From JANQPA01 sp964628385 (GTDB lineage: Bacteria > Bacteroidota > Bacteroidia > Chitinophagales > Saprospiraceae): DNA of 64,000 nucleotides. Location: the NCBI GenBank assembly GCA_964628385.1, contig CAZVOD010000010.1:1-64000 (forward strand). Direction: 5' to 3'. The position numbers and the translations under genes are program-made. Of this stretch, positions 9,029-17,061 are shown in pieces. The notes under the pieces were generated by a model. The model ran no database searches, was not told the DNA's origin, and saw only the letters and a list, made by a program, of their open reading frames with translations. Positions within the stretch are counted from its first letter, which is position 1; the number at the start of each line of letters is the position of its first letter.

Positions 9029-9757
9029 ATGATAATAAAGACCAGAGGGGTGGTCTTCCGGGCCATAAAATATGGCGAAAACAGCCTGATCACAGAAATA
9101 TATACGGAGGACCAAGGTTTGCAAAAGTTTATCGTTAATGGCATCAGGGGGGCCAAAGCGAAGTCAAAGACGAGCCTGTTACAAGTAATGTCATTGTTAG
9201 ACCTGGTGATTTACTATCGCAAAGACCGCGAGATGCACCGTATAAATGAGATGCGTCCGGCGTACATTTTTAGAGGGATACCGTTTGATGTAAAAAAAGG
9301 CGCCGTGGGCCTTTTTATGGCTGAAATAGCCCGTAAAACGATTAAGGAACCTGAAAAGAATACTGCATTATTCAATTTTTTGTTCACAACATTTCAATTT
9401 TTAGACGAAACCCCTCATTCTGTTGGTAATTTCCATCTAAGTTTTTTATTGAATCTTTGCCGCTATCTTGGTTTTGCACCTGGCGGATGTTGTGATGACC
9501 GTACACCGGTATTTGATTTGAGGCAAGGGGTTTATGTGGAGCGTGCACCGGGGTACGGAACATTTATTGATAGTGAAACAAGTCCTTACCTGTATGCTGT
9601 ACAGCGGGTGCCTCTGCACCATGCCCACGAAATTCAGATGGATAGAGCGATAAGGCGGGCCCTATTAAATCATCTGCTGGATTTTTATCGCCTGCAGGTG
9701 GAGAATATGGCAACCATTAATTCGCACATCATATTACAGGAAGTATTGAATAGTTAA
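9029..9757 (+). CDS. recO: DNA repair protein RecO
   Basis: RecO loads RecA onto SSB-coated single-stranded DNA in the RecFOR pathway. The 242-residue protein shows the N-terminal OB-fold signature (TRGVVFRAIKYGENSLITEIYTE and VNGIRGAKAKSK) and the helical C-terminal domain with HLSFLLNLCRYLGFAPGG. Length is normal for the family. The start at 9029 gives the expected MIIKTRGVV beginning. It appears monocistronic and ends at a hairpin shared with the convergent LysM gene. Confidence 0.92.
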   Translation: MIIKTRGVVFRAIKYGENSLITEIYTEDQGLQKFIVNGIRGAKAKSKTSLLQVMSLLDLVIYYRKDREMHRINEMRPAYIFRGIPFDVKKGAVGLFMAEIARKTIKEPEKNTALFNFLFTTFQFLDETPHSVGNFHLSFLLNLCRYLGFAPGGCCDDRTPVFDLRQGVYVERAPGYGTFIDSETSPYLYAVQRVPLHHAHEIQMDRAIRRALLNHLLDFYRLQVENMATINSHIILQEVLNS

Positions 9758-9770
9758 AGGAAAGGTATTA

Positions 9771-9811
9771 GCAGAAGGATTGAGGGAAAGCTATAGCCAC
9801 AATCCCTCTGC
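9771..9811. terminator. Hairpin between convergent recO and LysM gene
   Basis: GCAGAAGGATTG at 9771-9782 pairs with CAATCCCTCTGC at 9800-9811 with a single mismatch, in the 73-bp gap between two converging genes. No strong T-tract follows, so it may act as a bidirectional factor-assisted terminator or mRNA stabiliser. Confidence 0.5.
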
Positions 9812-9830
9812 CGGGATAATCTTTAAAAGG

Positions 9831-10211
9831 CTACGCAAAAGGAATAGTCAGTTCCTGATCCGGGAAGATGACATTAGGATCCTTTATTTTATCCTTGTTA
9901 GCTTCAAAAATCTCTTTGTACTTCATTGGGTCGCCAAAATAATCTTTAGCAATAAGAGAAAGCGATTCTCCCTTCTTAACAACGTGCTTGGCATAGTAAT
10001 CTGTTACTTCTACCTTGATATCTGCCTGGATGTCAGAAGGGTTCTCCCCTCCAATTTCTTTAATTTTATCCCACATGCGATCTTTCATAAACTGAGTTTC
10101 TACCACTCCGCCTACTTTTAAAAGTCCGTCAAGTTCTTCAACAAAACCATCTTTGGCGTTAAACTCTTCGCCCATGTTGAGTACTTTACGGTATTTTTCC
10201 TGTAATGACAT
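9831..10211 (-). CDS. LysM domain protein (Kbp/YgaU-like)
   Basis: A 126-residue protein without a signal peptide. The C-terminal 50 residues form one LysM domain (HVVKKGESLSLIAKDYFG to FPDQELTIPFA), a glycan-binding fold. The N-terminal half (VEELDGLLKVGGVVETQFMKDRMWDKIKEIG) resembles the BON-like part of the E. coli potassium-binding protein Kbp/YgaU, also a cytoplasmic LysM protein. A similar role in potassium or osmotic homeostasis is an inference. It has its own promoter region (10212-10331) and neighbours with unrelated functions. Confidence 0.8.
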   Translation of the reverse strand: MSLQEKYRKVLNMGEEFNAKDGFVEELDGLLKVGGVVETQFMKDRMWDKIKEIGGENPSDIQADIKVEVTDYYAKHVVKKGESLSLIAKDYFGDPMKYKEIFEANKDKIKDPNVIFPDQELTIPFA

Positions 10212-10331
10212 ATTGAATTTTTTTTGGGTAAATTAATAGGTTTGTATCCCTTTAGATGTGCGACTTATGTGAAAGTCACCCTAAAAGTAGCAAATGCAGG
10301 TAAAACAAAGAAATTATTTTTGGGAAGAAAA

Positions 10332-11015
10332 TTAGCGGCTACCGCGATTATCGATATCTCCTCCCCAAGATGTTGACCTTTCGATTTGCTCTGGGTTGCC
10401 AAAGTAAGCTACTGCCCCACCAAGACTGGCTTTAGCTTCTAGGTATTTGTTGGCAACTACCATGGCTTCTGCTCCCGTTGATGCCCTGACATACGTGCGA
10501 TCACACTCCAACTGGCGGCCATCGTACATCGCACCGGTATTTACCTTCACTTTTTGTGCAGTGGTGCTGCCCTTAAGGTAGAGTTCTGCTCCCTCCAGCA
10601 CAGTGAGCTCCAATTTGTTGGTTGCGACTTCCAGATTAACCACAGCTCCAGACCTGGACTTCACAGCCAGTTGATCTCCGCTGATTACTTCCGGGGCCGT
10701 GACATAGGCGCCTGCCGAAGCTCTTATGGCTCTGAGCTTTTTATAACTGAGTTTTATGACCGCCTTTTCATCGTCCCGATAAATACCGTTACCGATCTTT
10801 AGTTTGAGGATGCCCTGGTCTGTGGTGATATTTAAGTCATCTTCTTCCACTCCAGAAGTGGTGATTTCTATTTTTTCTACATTATCCCTTATTAATGTCA
10901 GCTCAATATTACTGGATACTTGTACTTCGTCAAATGGCTCCAGTTTGTAAGTTTCCTGAGCTTTTAAAGAAAAGATAAAACCAAAAAGGCACACTGCAAT
11001 CATTAACTTTTTCAT
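10332..11015 (-). CDS. Secreted DUF2807 (head GIN domain) protein
   Basis: A 227-residue exported protein with a signal peptide ending LKAQ. The mature part is a right-handed beta-helix-like repeat typical of DUF2807 proteins (FDEVQVSSNIELTLIRDN, AIRASAGAYVTAPEV, LKGSTTAQKVKVNTGAM, VRASTGAEAMVVANK), with strands repeating every roughly 20 residues and small residues at turns. This family is common and multicopy in Bacteroidetes. Its function is unknown; adhesion or envelope-stress roles have been suggested by name only. Appears monocistronic. Confidence 0.82.
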   Translation of the reverse strand: MKKLMIAVCLFGFIFSLKAQETYKLEPFDEVQVSSNIELTLIRDNVEKIEITTSGVEEDDLNITTDQGILKLKIGNGIYRDDEKAVIKLSYKKLRAIRASAGAYVTAPEVISGDQLAVKSRSGAVVNLEVATNKLELTVLEGAELYLKGSTTAQKVKVNTGAMYDGRQLECDRTYVRASTGAEAMVVANKYLEAKASLGGAVAYFGNPEQIERSTSWGGDIDNRGSR

Positions 11016-11384
11016 AGATACTCATTTTAATTCAAAAAAACTCCGGCTGGCAAGAAAGTATTCAACGGCCATAAAAATCCTGCTAGCCGATTACTTGCCC
11101 AAAAGCATTCCATTACTAATTGTATTTCTACGTTCCAGCGGATAGCTTCTGGCTTCACTGCTTGGGCGTATAGCGAAATTTTACGATATTTAACCTTTCA
11201 AAATCAGATGCCATAACGAAAGAGTTGGTTTCATTATTTGACCTGTTTTTGGGTACAAGCGGTAACAACAGCTTGGTTTTACTCTTTCAAAACAAGTCTA
11301 TTCTTAAAAAGTCTACTGAATAAAACTTTCATCTTTTCTAGGGCCAACTAAATAAGTTTCCTAAACAGACAATCAAAAAAAAGA
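11016..11384. other. Intergenic region upstream of glyS
   Basis: A 369-bp spacer between divergent DUF2807 and glyS genes. It holds an end-like fragment of the family A repeat (CAAAACAAGTCT at 11288-11299) and a small inverted repeat around 11259-11277. No reading frame, RNA gene or T-box-like structure could be recognised. Promoters for both flanking genes must lie here but no clean TAnnTTTG box was seen. Confidence 0.4.
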
Positions 11385-12941
11385 ATGGCAACACAACAGA
11401 ACGAGCAATTCAAGAAAGTAGTCGCTCATTGTAAAGAATATGGATTTATATATCAGTCTAGTGAAGTGTACGATGGTTTGAGCGCAGTATATGATTATGG
11501 TCCTTACGGAGTAGAACTAAAAAATAATATAAAGGAATACTGGTGGAAGGCCATGGTACAACTGCATGATAACATTGTGGGACTGGACTCGGCCATTTTT
11601 ATGCATCCCAAAACCTGGAAAGCCTCCGGTCACGTGGATGCCTTCAATGACCCCATGATCGATAATAAAGATAGCCAAAAGCGCTATCGGGCTGATGTGT
11701 TGGTAGAAGACTATCTGGCTAACAAGGTAGAGAAAAAAATGAATAAGGAAATAGAAAAGGCCAGAAAGAAATTTGGAGATGATTTTGACGAGGCCAAGTT
11801 CAGAGAAACCAATCCAAGGGTGCAAAGGTATCAGCAAAAACATGATGAGGTGACCCACCGCTTGTCTCAGGCGCTAACCGATGGCGATATGGAGGCCCTA
11901 AAAGCCCTGATCGAGGAGTTGGAAATAGCTTGCCCTGAAAGTGGCACCCGCAACTGGACGGAGGTTCGTCAGTTTAACCTGATGTTCTCTACTCAGTTAG
12001 GTAATGTGGCCGGCGAAGAAGGTAAACTGTATCTGAGGCCAGAAACCGCTCAGGGAATTTTTGTCAACTTCCTAAATGTACAAAAAACAACTCGCCAAAA
12101 GCTACCGTTCGGTATTGCCCAAATTGGTAAAGCTTTCCGAAATGAGATCGTTGCCCGTCAGTTTATTTTCAGGATGCGGGAATTTGAACAAATGGAAATG
12201 CAGTACTTCGTAAAGCCCGGCGACGAGATGAAATGGTATGAATACTGGAAAGAAAAAAGAATGAAGTGGCATATGGCCCTTCACGGATCAGGTGATAAGC
12301 ATCGCTACCATAATCACGATGCACTGGCCCATTACGCCAATGCTGCAGTGGATATTGAGTTTGAATTTCCCTTCGGTTTTAAAGAATTGGAAGGTATCCA
12401 TTCCAGAACGGATTTTGACTTGTCTCAACACCAGGAATTATCCGGCCGGAAACTCCAGTTTTTTGATCCTGAAACTAAAGAAAGCTATGTACCATACGTT
12501 GTAGAGACCTCCATCGGTTGCGATAGGATGTTCCTTTCCGTGATGACTGAAGCCTTACAGGATGAAGTTGTACCCGATGCAGAAGGAAAAGACTCTGAAC
12601 GTACTGTCCTGAAGATCCATCCCGCTTTGGCTCCCGTAAAAGTGGCTGTTTTGCCACTGCTAAAAAATAAGGAAGAGCTGACTTTAAAAGCGTCTGAAGT
12701 GTTTGACAATCTGCGCTTTTCATTCAACTGCCAATACGATGAAAAAGATGCTATTGGTCGACGTTATCGCCGCCAGGATGCTATCGGTACGCCCTACTGC
12801 GTGACTATTGATTTTGAAACATTGGAAGATAATACGGTGACCATAAGAGACAGAGATACCTTGCAGCAAGACAGAGTGAAAATAGAGGAGCTGGAATCTA
12901 TAGTCAGACAAAAGGTAGATATGAAAAACCTGCTGGTATAG
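11385..12941 (+). CDS. glyS: Glycyl-tRNA synthetase (dimeric, single-chain class II)
   Basis: Charges tRNA-Gly with glycine. At 518 residues it is the single-chain alpha2 form, also called GlyQS, used by Bacteroidetes, not the GlyQ/GlyS heterotetramer. Visible class II features are motif 2 (FRNEIVARQFIFRMREFEQMEMQ), motif 3 (ETSIGCDRMFLSVM), the glycine-specific RPETAQGIFVNF segment and a C-terminal anticodon-binding domain from HPALAPVKVAVLP. The family insertion with many charged residues (about 110-180) is present. Start at 11385 gives MATQQNEQFKKVV, normal for the family. Monocistronic, followed by a hairpin terminator. Confidence 0.95.
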   Translation: MATQQNEQFKKVVAHCKEYGFIYQSSEVYDGLSAVYDYGPYGVELKNNIKEYWWKAMVQLHDNIVGLDSAIFMHPKTWKASGHVDAFNDPMIDNKDSQKRYRADVLVEDYLANKVEKKMNKEIEKARKKFGDDFDEAKFRETNPRVQRYQQKHDEVTHRLSQALTDGDMEALKALIEELEIACPESGTRNWTEVRQFNLMFSTQLGNVAGEEGKLYLRPETAQGIFVNFLNVQKTTRQKLPFGIAQIGKAFRNEIVARQFIFRMREFEQMEMQYFVKPGDEMKWYEYWKEKRMKWHMALHGSGDKHRYHNHDALAHYANAAVDIEFEFPFGFKELEGIHSRTDFDLSQHQELSGRKLQFFDPETKESYVPYVVETSIGCDRMFLSVMTEALQDEVVPDAEGKDSERTVLKIHPALAPVKVAVLPLLKNKEELTLKASEVFDNLRFSFNCQYDEKDAIGRRYRRQDAIGTPYCVTIDFETLEDNTVTIRDRDTLQQDRVKIEELESIVRQKVDMKNLLV

Positions 12942-12981
12942 TTTTTTTGTAAAAATTTCAGTAGAAAATACCGCAAAAATG

Positions 12982-13012
12982 GGCAGGACTTTAATGGTTG
13001 AAAAATCCTGCC
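12982..13012 (+). terminator. Hairpin terminator after glyS
   Basis: GGCAGGA (12982-12988) pairs with TCCTGCC (13006-13012), with further A-T pairs inward and TGTTT following, between convergent glyS and ald. Confidence 0.6.
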
Positions 13013-13057
13013 TGTTTGGATCCACAATATTATTTTAATAATCTAATAGCTGTTGGT

Positions 13058-14290
13058 TTACAAGTTAGAAGTAATGAGCAGGTCCAGGTCAGTACTCTTG
13101 ATATTAAAACGCTCACCCAAGTAGGTATTACACAGGCATCCTTTGTAAGTATAGACGCCGTGGCGTAAGCCGGGATTGTTGAACAGCAAGTGCTCTATCC
13201 CTCCTGTGCTACCGGATTTCAGGAGTATAGGCGTAAGGATATTGCTGACGGCCGCGGAAGCAGTTCTGGATACTTTAGAAGCAATATTAGGTACGCAGTG
13301 ATGAATCACATCGTGTTTTATAAAAGTGGGGTTATCCAGTGAGGTCACCTCGGAGGTAGCAAAGCAGCCACCCTGATCGATACTTACATCAATAATTACG
13401 GAGCCCGGCCGCATTTTCATAACCATTTCTTCATTTACAATTATAGGCGTGCGGCCTGATTTGGAGTGTACGGCTCCAATAGCCACATCGGCTGTCAGGA
13501 GCTCTTGTTCCAGGTAGATAGGATTGATGGCAGAAGTATAGAGCTGCTGCCCTACCAGGTTCTGAATGCGTTTAAGTTTGTAAATATTATTGTCAAAAAT
13601 CCGAACTTCTGCCCCTAGCCCCAGCGCACTTCGGGTGGCGTATTCTGCTACCACACCAGCTCCCAGGATGACTACTTTGGCGGAAGGGACTCCGGAGATT
13701 CCGCCCAGTAAAACACCTCTACCATTTTTTTTGGTAGAAGAAAGCAATTCGGCCGCTGTCAGTATAGCACTCAATCCGGCCATTTCGCTCATTATTCTAA
13801 CAACCGGGAAAGTATCAGATTCATCTTTAATATATTCCATGGCCAGTGCGATGACTCGCTTCTGGCGAAGCTTGTTGATATAATCAGCGGAGATGATGGG
13901 CAGTTGTAGAGGAGAGATCAATATCTGGTTGGGCTTCATCAGCTCTATTTCCTCTAGGGTGGGCGGAGCTACCTTCAAAATGACATTAGCTTCATACACC
14001 TGGTGGGTGCTGTAGCCGATTTGGGCCCCGGCTTCAGAATATTCATGGTCAGAGAAATTCGATTTCTTACCTGCTTCTGATTCAACGACCACTTTGTGAC
14101 CATGGCCTACCAATGTGGCCACCGAAGAGGGGACAAGGGCTACCCGGTTCTCTTGTAGGGTCACTTCTCTGGGAATGCCAATGAACAGCTTGTTGGGCCT
14201 TTTTTTGTACTCAAGCATTTCTGTTTGAGGCTGTAATTGGCTTTCAGTAAATATCTTAGGTATAGGAATCCGCTTTTCCTTTTCACTCAT
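13058..14290 (-). CDS. ald: Alanine dehydrogenase (AlaDH/PNT family)
   Basis: Predicted to interconvert L-alanine with pyruvate and ammonia using NAD. The 410-residue protein has the AlaDH/PNT N-terminal domain (FIGIPREVTLQENRVALVPSS; Lys in ILKVAPP), the MSEMAG segment, a Rossmann NAD site (VVILGAGVVAEYATRSALGLGAEV) and the C-terminal VDVSIDQGGCFATSEVT and HHCVPNIASKVSRTAS motifs. Where Mycobacterium Ald has catalytic His95 (LHLAA), this protein has Gln (SPLQLP), as I recall for other Bacteroidetes members. The roughly 35-residue N-terminal leader before RPNKLFIGIP is typical of that group. It lies 69 bp from tsaE on the same strand and may be co-transcribed. Confidence 0.85.
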   Translation of the reverse strand: MSEKEKRIPIPKIFTESQLQPQTEMLEYKKRPNKLFIGIPREVTLQENRVALVPSSVATLVGHGHKVVVESEAGKKSNFSDHEYSEAGAQIGYSTHQVYEANVILKVAPPTLEEIELMKPNQILISPLQLPIISADYINKLRQKRVIALAMEYIKDESDTFPVVRIMSEMAGLSAILTAAELLSSTKKNGRGVLLGGISGVPSAKVVILGAGVVAEYATRSALGLGAEVRIFDNNIYKLKRIQNLVGQQLYTSAINPIYLEQELLTADVAIGAVHSKSGRTPIIVNEEMVMKMRPGSVIIDVSIDQGGCFATSEVTSLDNPTFIKHDVIHHCVPNIASKVSRTASAAVSNILTPILLKSGSTGGIEHLLFNNPGLRHGVYTYKGCLCNTYLGERFNIKSTDLDLLITSNL

Positions 14291-14346
14291 AGTCCATTTT
14301 GTTAGGCTGGATAACCGCTGTGTCAGTGCCAGCTATTCAGAATATT

Positions 14347-14358
14347 CGAAACAAGTCT
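14347..14358 (+). repeat. Family A element end fragment
   Basis: CGAAACAAGTCT matches 12 of the 13 bases of the right terminal repeat of the family A element (63721-63733). It lies between ald and tsaE without a visible partner end, so it may be a solo end or chance. Confidence 0.3.
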
Positions 14359-14359
14359 A

Positions 14360-14824
14360 TTACAAAAATAGAATTTTTCGCCTTGAATCATTCATTAATT
14401 CAATTTGAATTCGGACCGTATCTGATTCCAGCATTGGAATAATCAACTCCGGCCACTCTATAAAACAATATTCAGGGCCGTAGAGGATTTCTTCTATCCC
14501 AATGTCTACAGCTTCTTTGATATTTTTCAAGCGGTATAAGTCCAGATGGAAAATAGACCCTACCATAGGGCTTTGATACTCATTAACTAAGGCAAAGGTA
14601 GGACTGGTTACCGATGAGGTGACGTTCAGGTAGCCACACAAAGCCTGAATGAAAGTGGTTTTGCCAGCACCGATCTCGCCAGCGAAGACAAACTTTTTCT
14701 TTCCTTCTGCATATTCTAACAAGTATTTTGCTGCCGACGACCAGTCGTTAAGTTTTTCAACGATTAGTTGATGCTTGTTTTTTGAAATATCCATGGGCTT
14801 TTCTTTGTCGTTCATAGGTATCAC
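14360..14824 (-). CDS. tsaE: tRNA t6A biosynthesis ATPase TsaE
   Basis: TsaE partners with TsaB and TsaD to make N6-threonylcarbamoyl-adenosine at position 37 of ANN-decoding tRNAs. The 154-residue protein carries the Walker A motif GEIGAGKT (residues 49-56), SPTFALVNEY, HLDLYRL and the FIEWPE Walker-B-like segment that mark the family. The first methionine at 14824 is used here; an internal ATG at 14791 (MDISKNK) would give the usual shorter N-terminus and is equally likely. It lies upstream of ald on the minus strand and is divergent from gyrB. Confidence 0.92.
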   Translation of the reverse strand: MIPMNDKEKPMDISKNKHQLIVEKLNDWSSAAKYLLEYAEGKKKFVFAGEIGAGKTTFIQALCGYLNVTSSVTSPTFALVNEYQSPMVGSIFHLDLYRLKNIKEAVDIGIEEILYGPEYCFIEWPELIIPMLESDTVRIQIELMNDSRRKILFL

Positions 14825-14977
14825 TTTTTTATTAACGCGTCAACTTTTTTTTTGATCGAATAGTGCTGCTAAATCCTCTTATCAGGAGGAAGAAATATAT
14901 AAACAAAATATTTATAAAAGCCTTGTTAAATCCGCTTCCAATTTGGAAAAACACTTTATTTAATTGTTAAATTTTTG

Positions 14978-14985
14978 TATATTTG
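14978..14985 (+). promoter_or_regulatory. Bacteroidetes -7 promoter box for gyrB
   Basis: TATATTTG fits the TAnnTTTG consensus of the Bacteroidetes primary sigma factor. It ends only 7 bp before the gyrB ATG at 14993, so transcription would start almost at the initiation codon. A convincing -33 TTG at the usual distance is not present. Confidence 0.5.
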
Positions 14986-14992
14986 TAGGCAT

Positions 14993-16966
14993 ATGGTTAC
15001 AGAAGAAAATAAGGAACTCAAAAGTAAGCAAAGCGAATACGGCGCCAGTAACATCCAGGCTCTGGAAGGTTTGGAGGCCGTTCGCAAGCGCCCGAGCATG
15101 TACGTCGGAAGTACCGATGTTAAAGGGCTTCACCATCTGGTCTGGGAGGTTATCGACAATTCTATTGACGAGCATCTCGCAGGTTATTGTACTACTATTA
15201 ATACAATCATACACCCGGATAATTCGGTTACTGTAAAAGATGACGGCCGAGGGATTCCCACGGATATTCACAAAAAGTTGAAAAAGTCAGCTTTGGAGGT
15301 TGTCATGACCGTTTTGCACGCCGGTGGTAAGTTCGATAAAGATACCTACAAAGTATCCGGAGGTCTGCACGGGGTAGGGATATCTTGCGTTAATGCGCTA
15401 AGTAGTAAATTGGTTGCAGAAGTACAACGTGATGGAAAAGTATTTAAACAGGAATACGCAGCAGGTAAGCCACAAACTGAAGTTGAAGTAGTAGGAGAAT
15501 CTCAGGGCACTGGCACGATTATTACTTTCAAGCCGGATGATACCATTTTTACCATAGTTGATTACAAATACGAAACACTTACCAACAGGCTTCGCGAACT
15601 TTCTTTCCTGAATAAAGGGCTGCTCCTGACTATTGAGGATGAACGGCAGCTGGATGAGGAAGGTAAGCCACTACGCGAAAAATTCTTGTCGGAAGGCGGA
15701 TTGAGCGAGTTTGTTATTTACCTGGATGATGCCAAACAGCCACTGACCAGCCGCCCCATTTCTATTTTGGGAAAGGAAGAAAATGTAGAGGTGGAAGTGG
15801 CCATGCAATACAACAGTACTTTTAAGGAAAATATATACTCCTACGTTAATAATATTAATACTCACGAGGGAGGTACTCACGTAAGTGGTTTTAGAAGAGC
15901 GGTCAACCGAGAGTTCGATCGTTATGCCAAAGATAATAACCTATTTCGAAAGCTTGATTTCAAGATTTCGGGAGAAGATTTCAGAGAAGGCCTGACAGCG
16001 GTAATATCTGTTAAAGTGCCGGAACCTGAGTTCAAAGGTCAGACCAAGGGAGAGCTGGGTAACTCTGAAGTGTCAGGTATCGTATCTCGAAAAGTAGGAG
16101 AGATGCTAAGGGTTTATTTGGAAGAAAACCCAAATGAAGCCAAAAAAATAGTTGACAAGGTGATTCTGGCAGCCCGGGCCCGTCATGCTGCGCGCAAAGC
16201 CCGCGAAATGGTTCAGCGGAAAAGTGCGGTTACCAGTGGAGGCCTGCCCGGTAAATTGTCAGACTGCTCTTCTCGTGACCCGGAAGCGTCAGAGATATTT
16301 CTGGTAGAGGGAGACTCGGCCGGTGGTACTGCCAAGCAAGGCCGTGACCGCATTTTTCAGGCTATACTACCACTGCGTGGTAAAATTCTTAATGTAGAAA
16401 AGGCTCTAGAACACCGGATTTACGAAAATGAAGAGATTAAAAATATTTTTACGGCTCTTGGAGTAAGTATACAGGAAGATGAAGACGGAGATAGGCAACT
16501 GAATATTGACAAGCTGCGCTATCACAAGGTCATCATCATGACGGATGCCGACGTCGATGGGAGTCACATTACTACCTTAATATTGACTTTCTTTTTCCGT
16601 TACATGCACAGCTTGGTCGAAAAGGGTCACATTTTTATTGCTACTCCTCCACTGTATATGGTGAAAAAAGGAAAGAGCTTCCAGTACTGCTGGAGTGAAG
16701 AGGAAAGAAAAGTAGCCATGGAAGAAATTGGTAAAGGAGAGCATGATGACTCTATTAAAGTACAGCGTTATAAGGGCCTTGGAGAAATGAATGCTGATCA
16801 GTTGTGGGATACCACTATGAATCCAGAAACTAGAATTCTTAGAGTGGTTTCTATAGAAGATGCGAAGGAAGCAGATCGAGTTTTCTCTATGCTCATGGGA
16901 GATGAAGTGCCTCCAAGAAGAGCATTCATAGAAGCTAATGCAAAATATGCTAACGTAGATATTTAA
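14993..16966 (+). CDS. gyrB: DNA gyrase subunit B
   Basis: ATPase subunit of DNA gyrase, which introduces negative supercoils. The ATG at 14993 gives a 657-residue protein beginning MVTEENKELKSK; a TTG six codons upstream was rejected because it lies in the promoter box. Visible landmarks are EGLEAVRKRPSMYVGS, the GHKL ATP site (EVIDNSIDEH, DDGRGIPTD, GGLHGVGISCVNAL), the TOPRIM EGDSAGGTAKQGRD and DADVDGSHI metal-binding motifs, and the C-terminal QRYKGLGEMNADQLWDTTM. Length and the spacing of TOPRIM motifs indicate GyrB over ParE. A strong terminator begins directly after the stop codon. Confidence 0.95.
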   Translation: MVTEENKELKSKQSEYGASNIQALEGLEAVRKRPSMYVGSTDVKGLHHLVWEVIDNSIDEHLAGYCTTINTIIHPDNSVTVKDDGRGIPTDIHKKLKKSALEVVMTVLHAGGKFDKDTYKVSGGLHGVGISCVNALSSKLVAEVQRDGKVFKQEYAAGKPQTEVEVVGESQGTGTIITFKPDDTIFTIVDYKYETLTNRLRELSFLNKGLLLTIEDERQLDEEGKPLREKFLSEGGLSEFVIYLDDAKQPLTSRPISILGKEENVEVEVAMQYNSTFKENIYSYVNNINTHEGGTHVSGFRRAVNREFDRYAKDNNLFRKLDFKISGEDFREGLTAVISVKVPEPEFKGQTKGELGNSEVSGIVSRKVGEMLRVYLEENPNEAKKIVDKVILAARARHAARKAREMVQRKSAVTSGGLPGKLSDCSSRDPEASEIFLVEGDSAGGTAKQGRDRIFQAILPLRGKILNVEKALEHRIYENEEIKNIFTALGVSIQEDEDGDRQLNIDKLRYHKVIIMTDADVDGSHITTLILTFFFRYMHSLVEKGHIFIATPPLYMVKKGKSFQYCWSEEERKVAMEEIGKGEHDDSIKVQRYKGLGEMNADQLWDTTMNPETRILRVVSIEDAKEADRVFSMLMGDEVPPRRAFIEANAKYANVDI

Positions 16967-17015
16967 AAATAACAACGCTCACTCTTTCTTATCGATAGGG
17001 TGGGCGTTGTTATTT
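16967..17015 (+). terminator. Intrinsic terminator after gyrB
   Basis: A 16-bp stem (AAATAACAACGCTCAC with GTGGGCGTTGTTATTT, one G-U pair) starts at the base after the gyrB stop codon and ends in a short T-rich tail. It sits between convergent genes and its AT-rich base could serve both. Confidence 0.8.
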
Positions 17016-17061
17016 CATCGCCGGTTCCTCAAAAAGGCTCAACTGGCCAGCCCATTATTAT

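Noticed and set aside
11016..11384. Possible glycine riboswitch or T-box before glyS
   Set aside because: No T-box or glycine aptamer consensus could be matched, and T-boxes are mainly in Gram-positive bacteria.
14975..14992. TTG start for gyrB
   Set aside because: It overlaps the promoter box; the ATG at 14993 gives the expected GyrB N-terminus.
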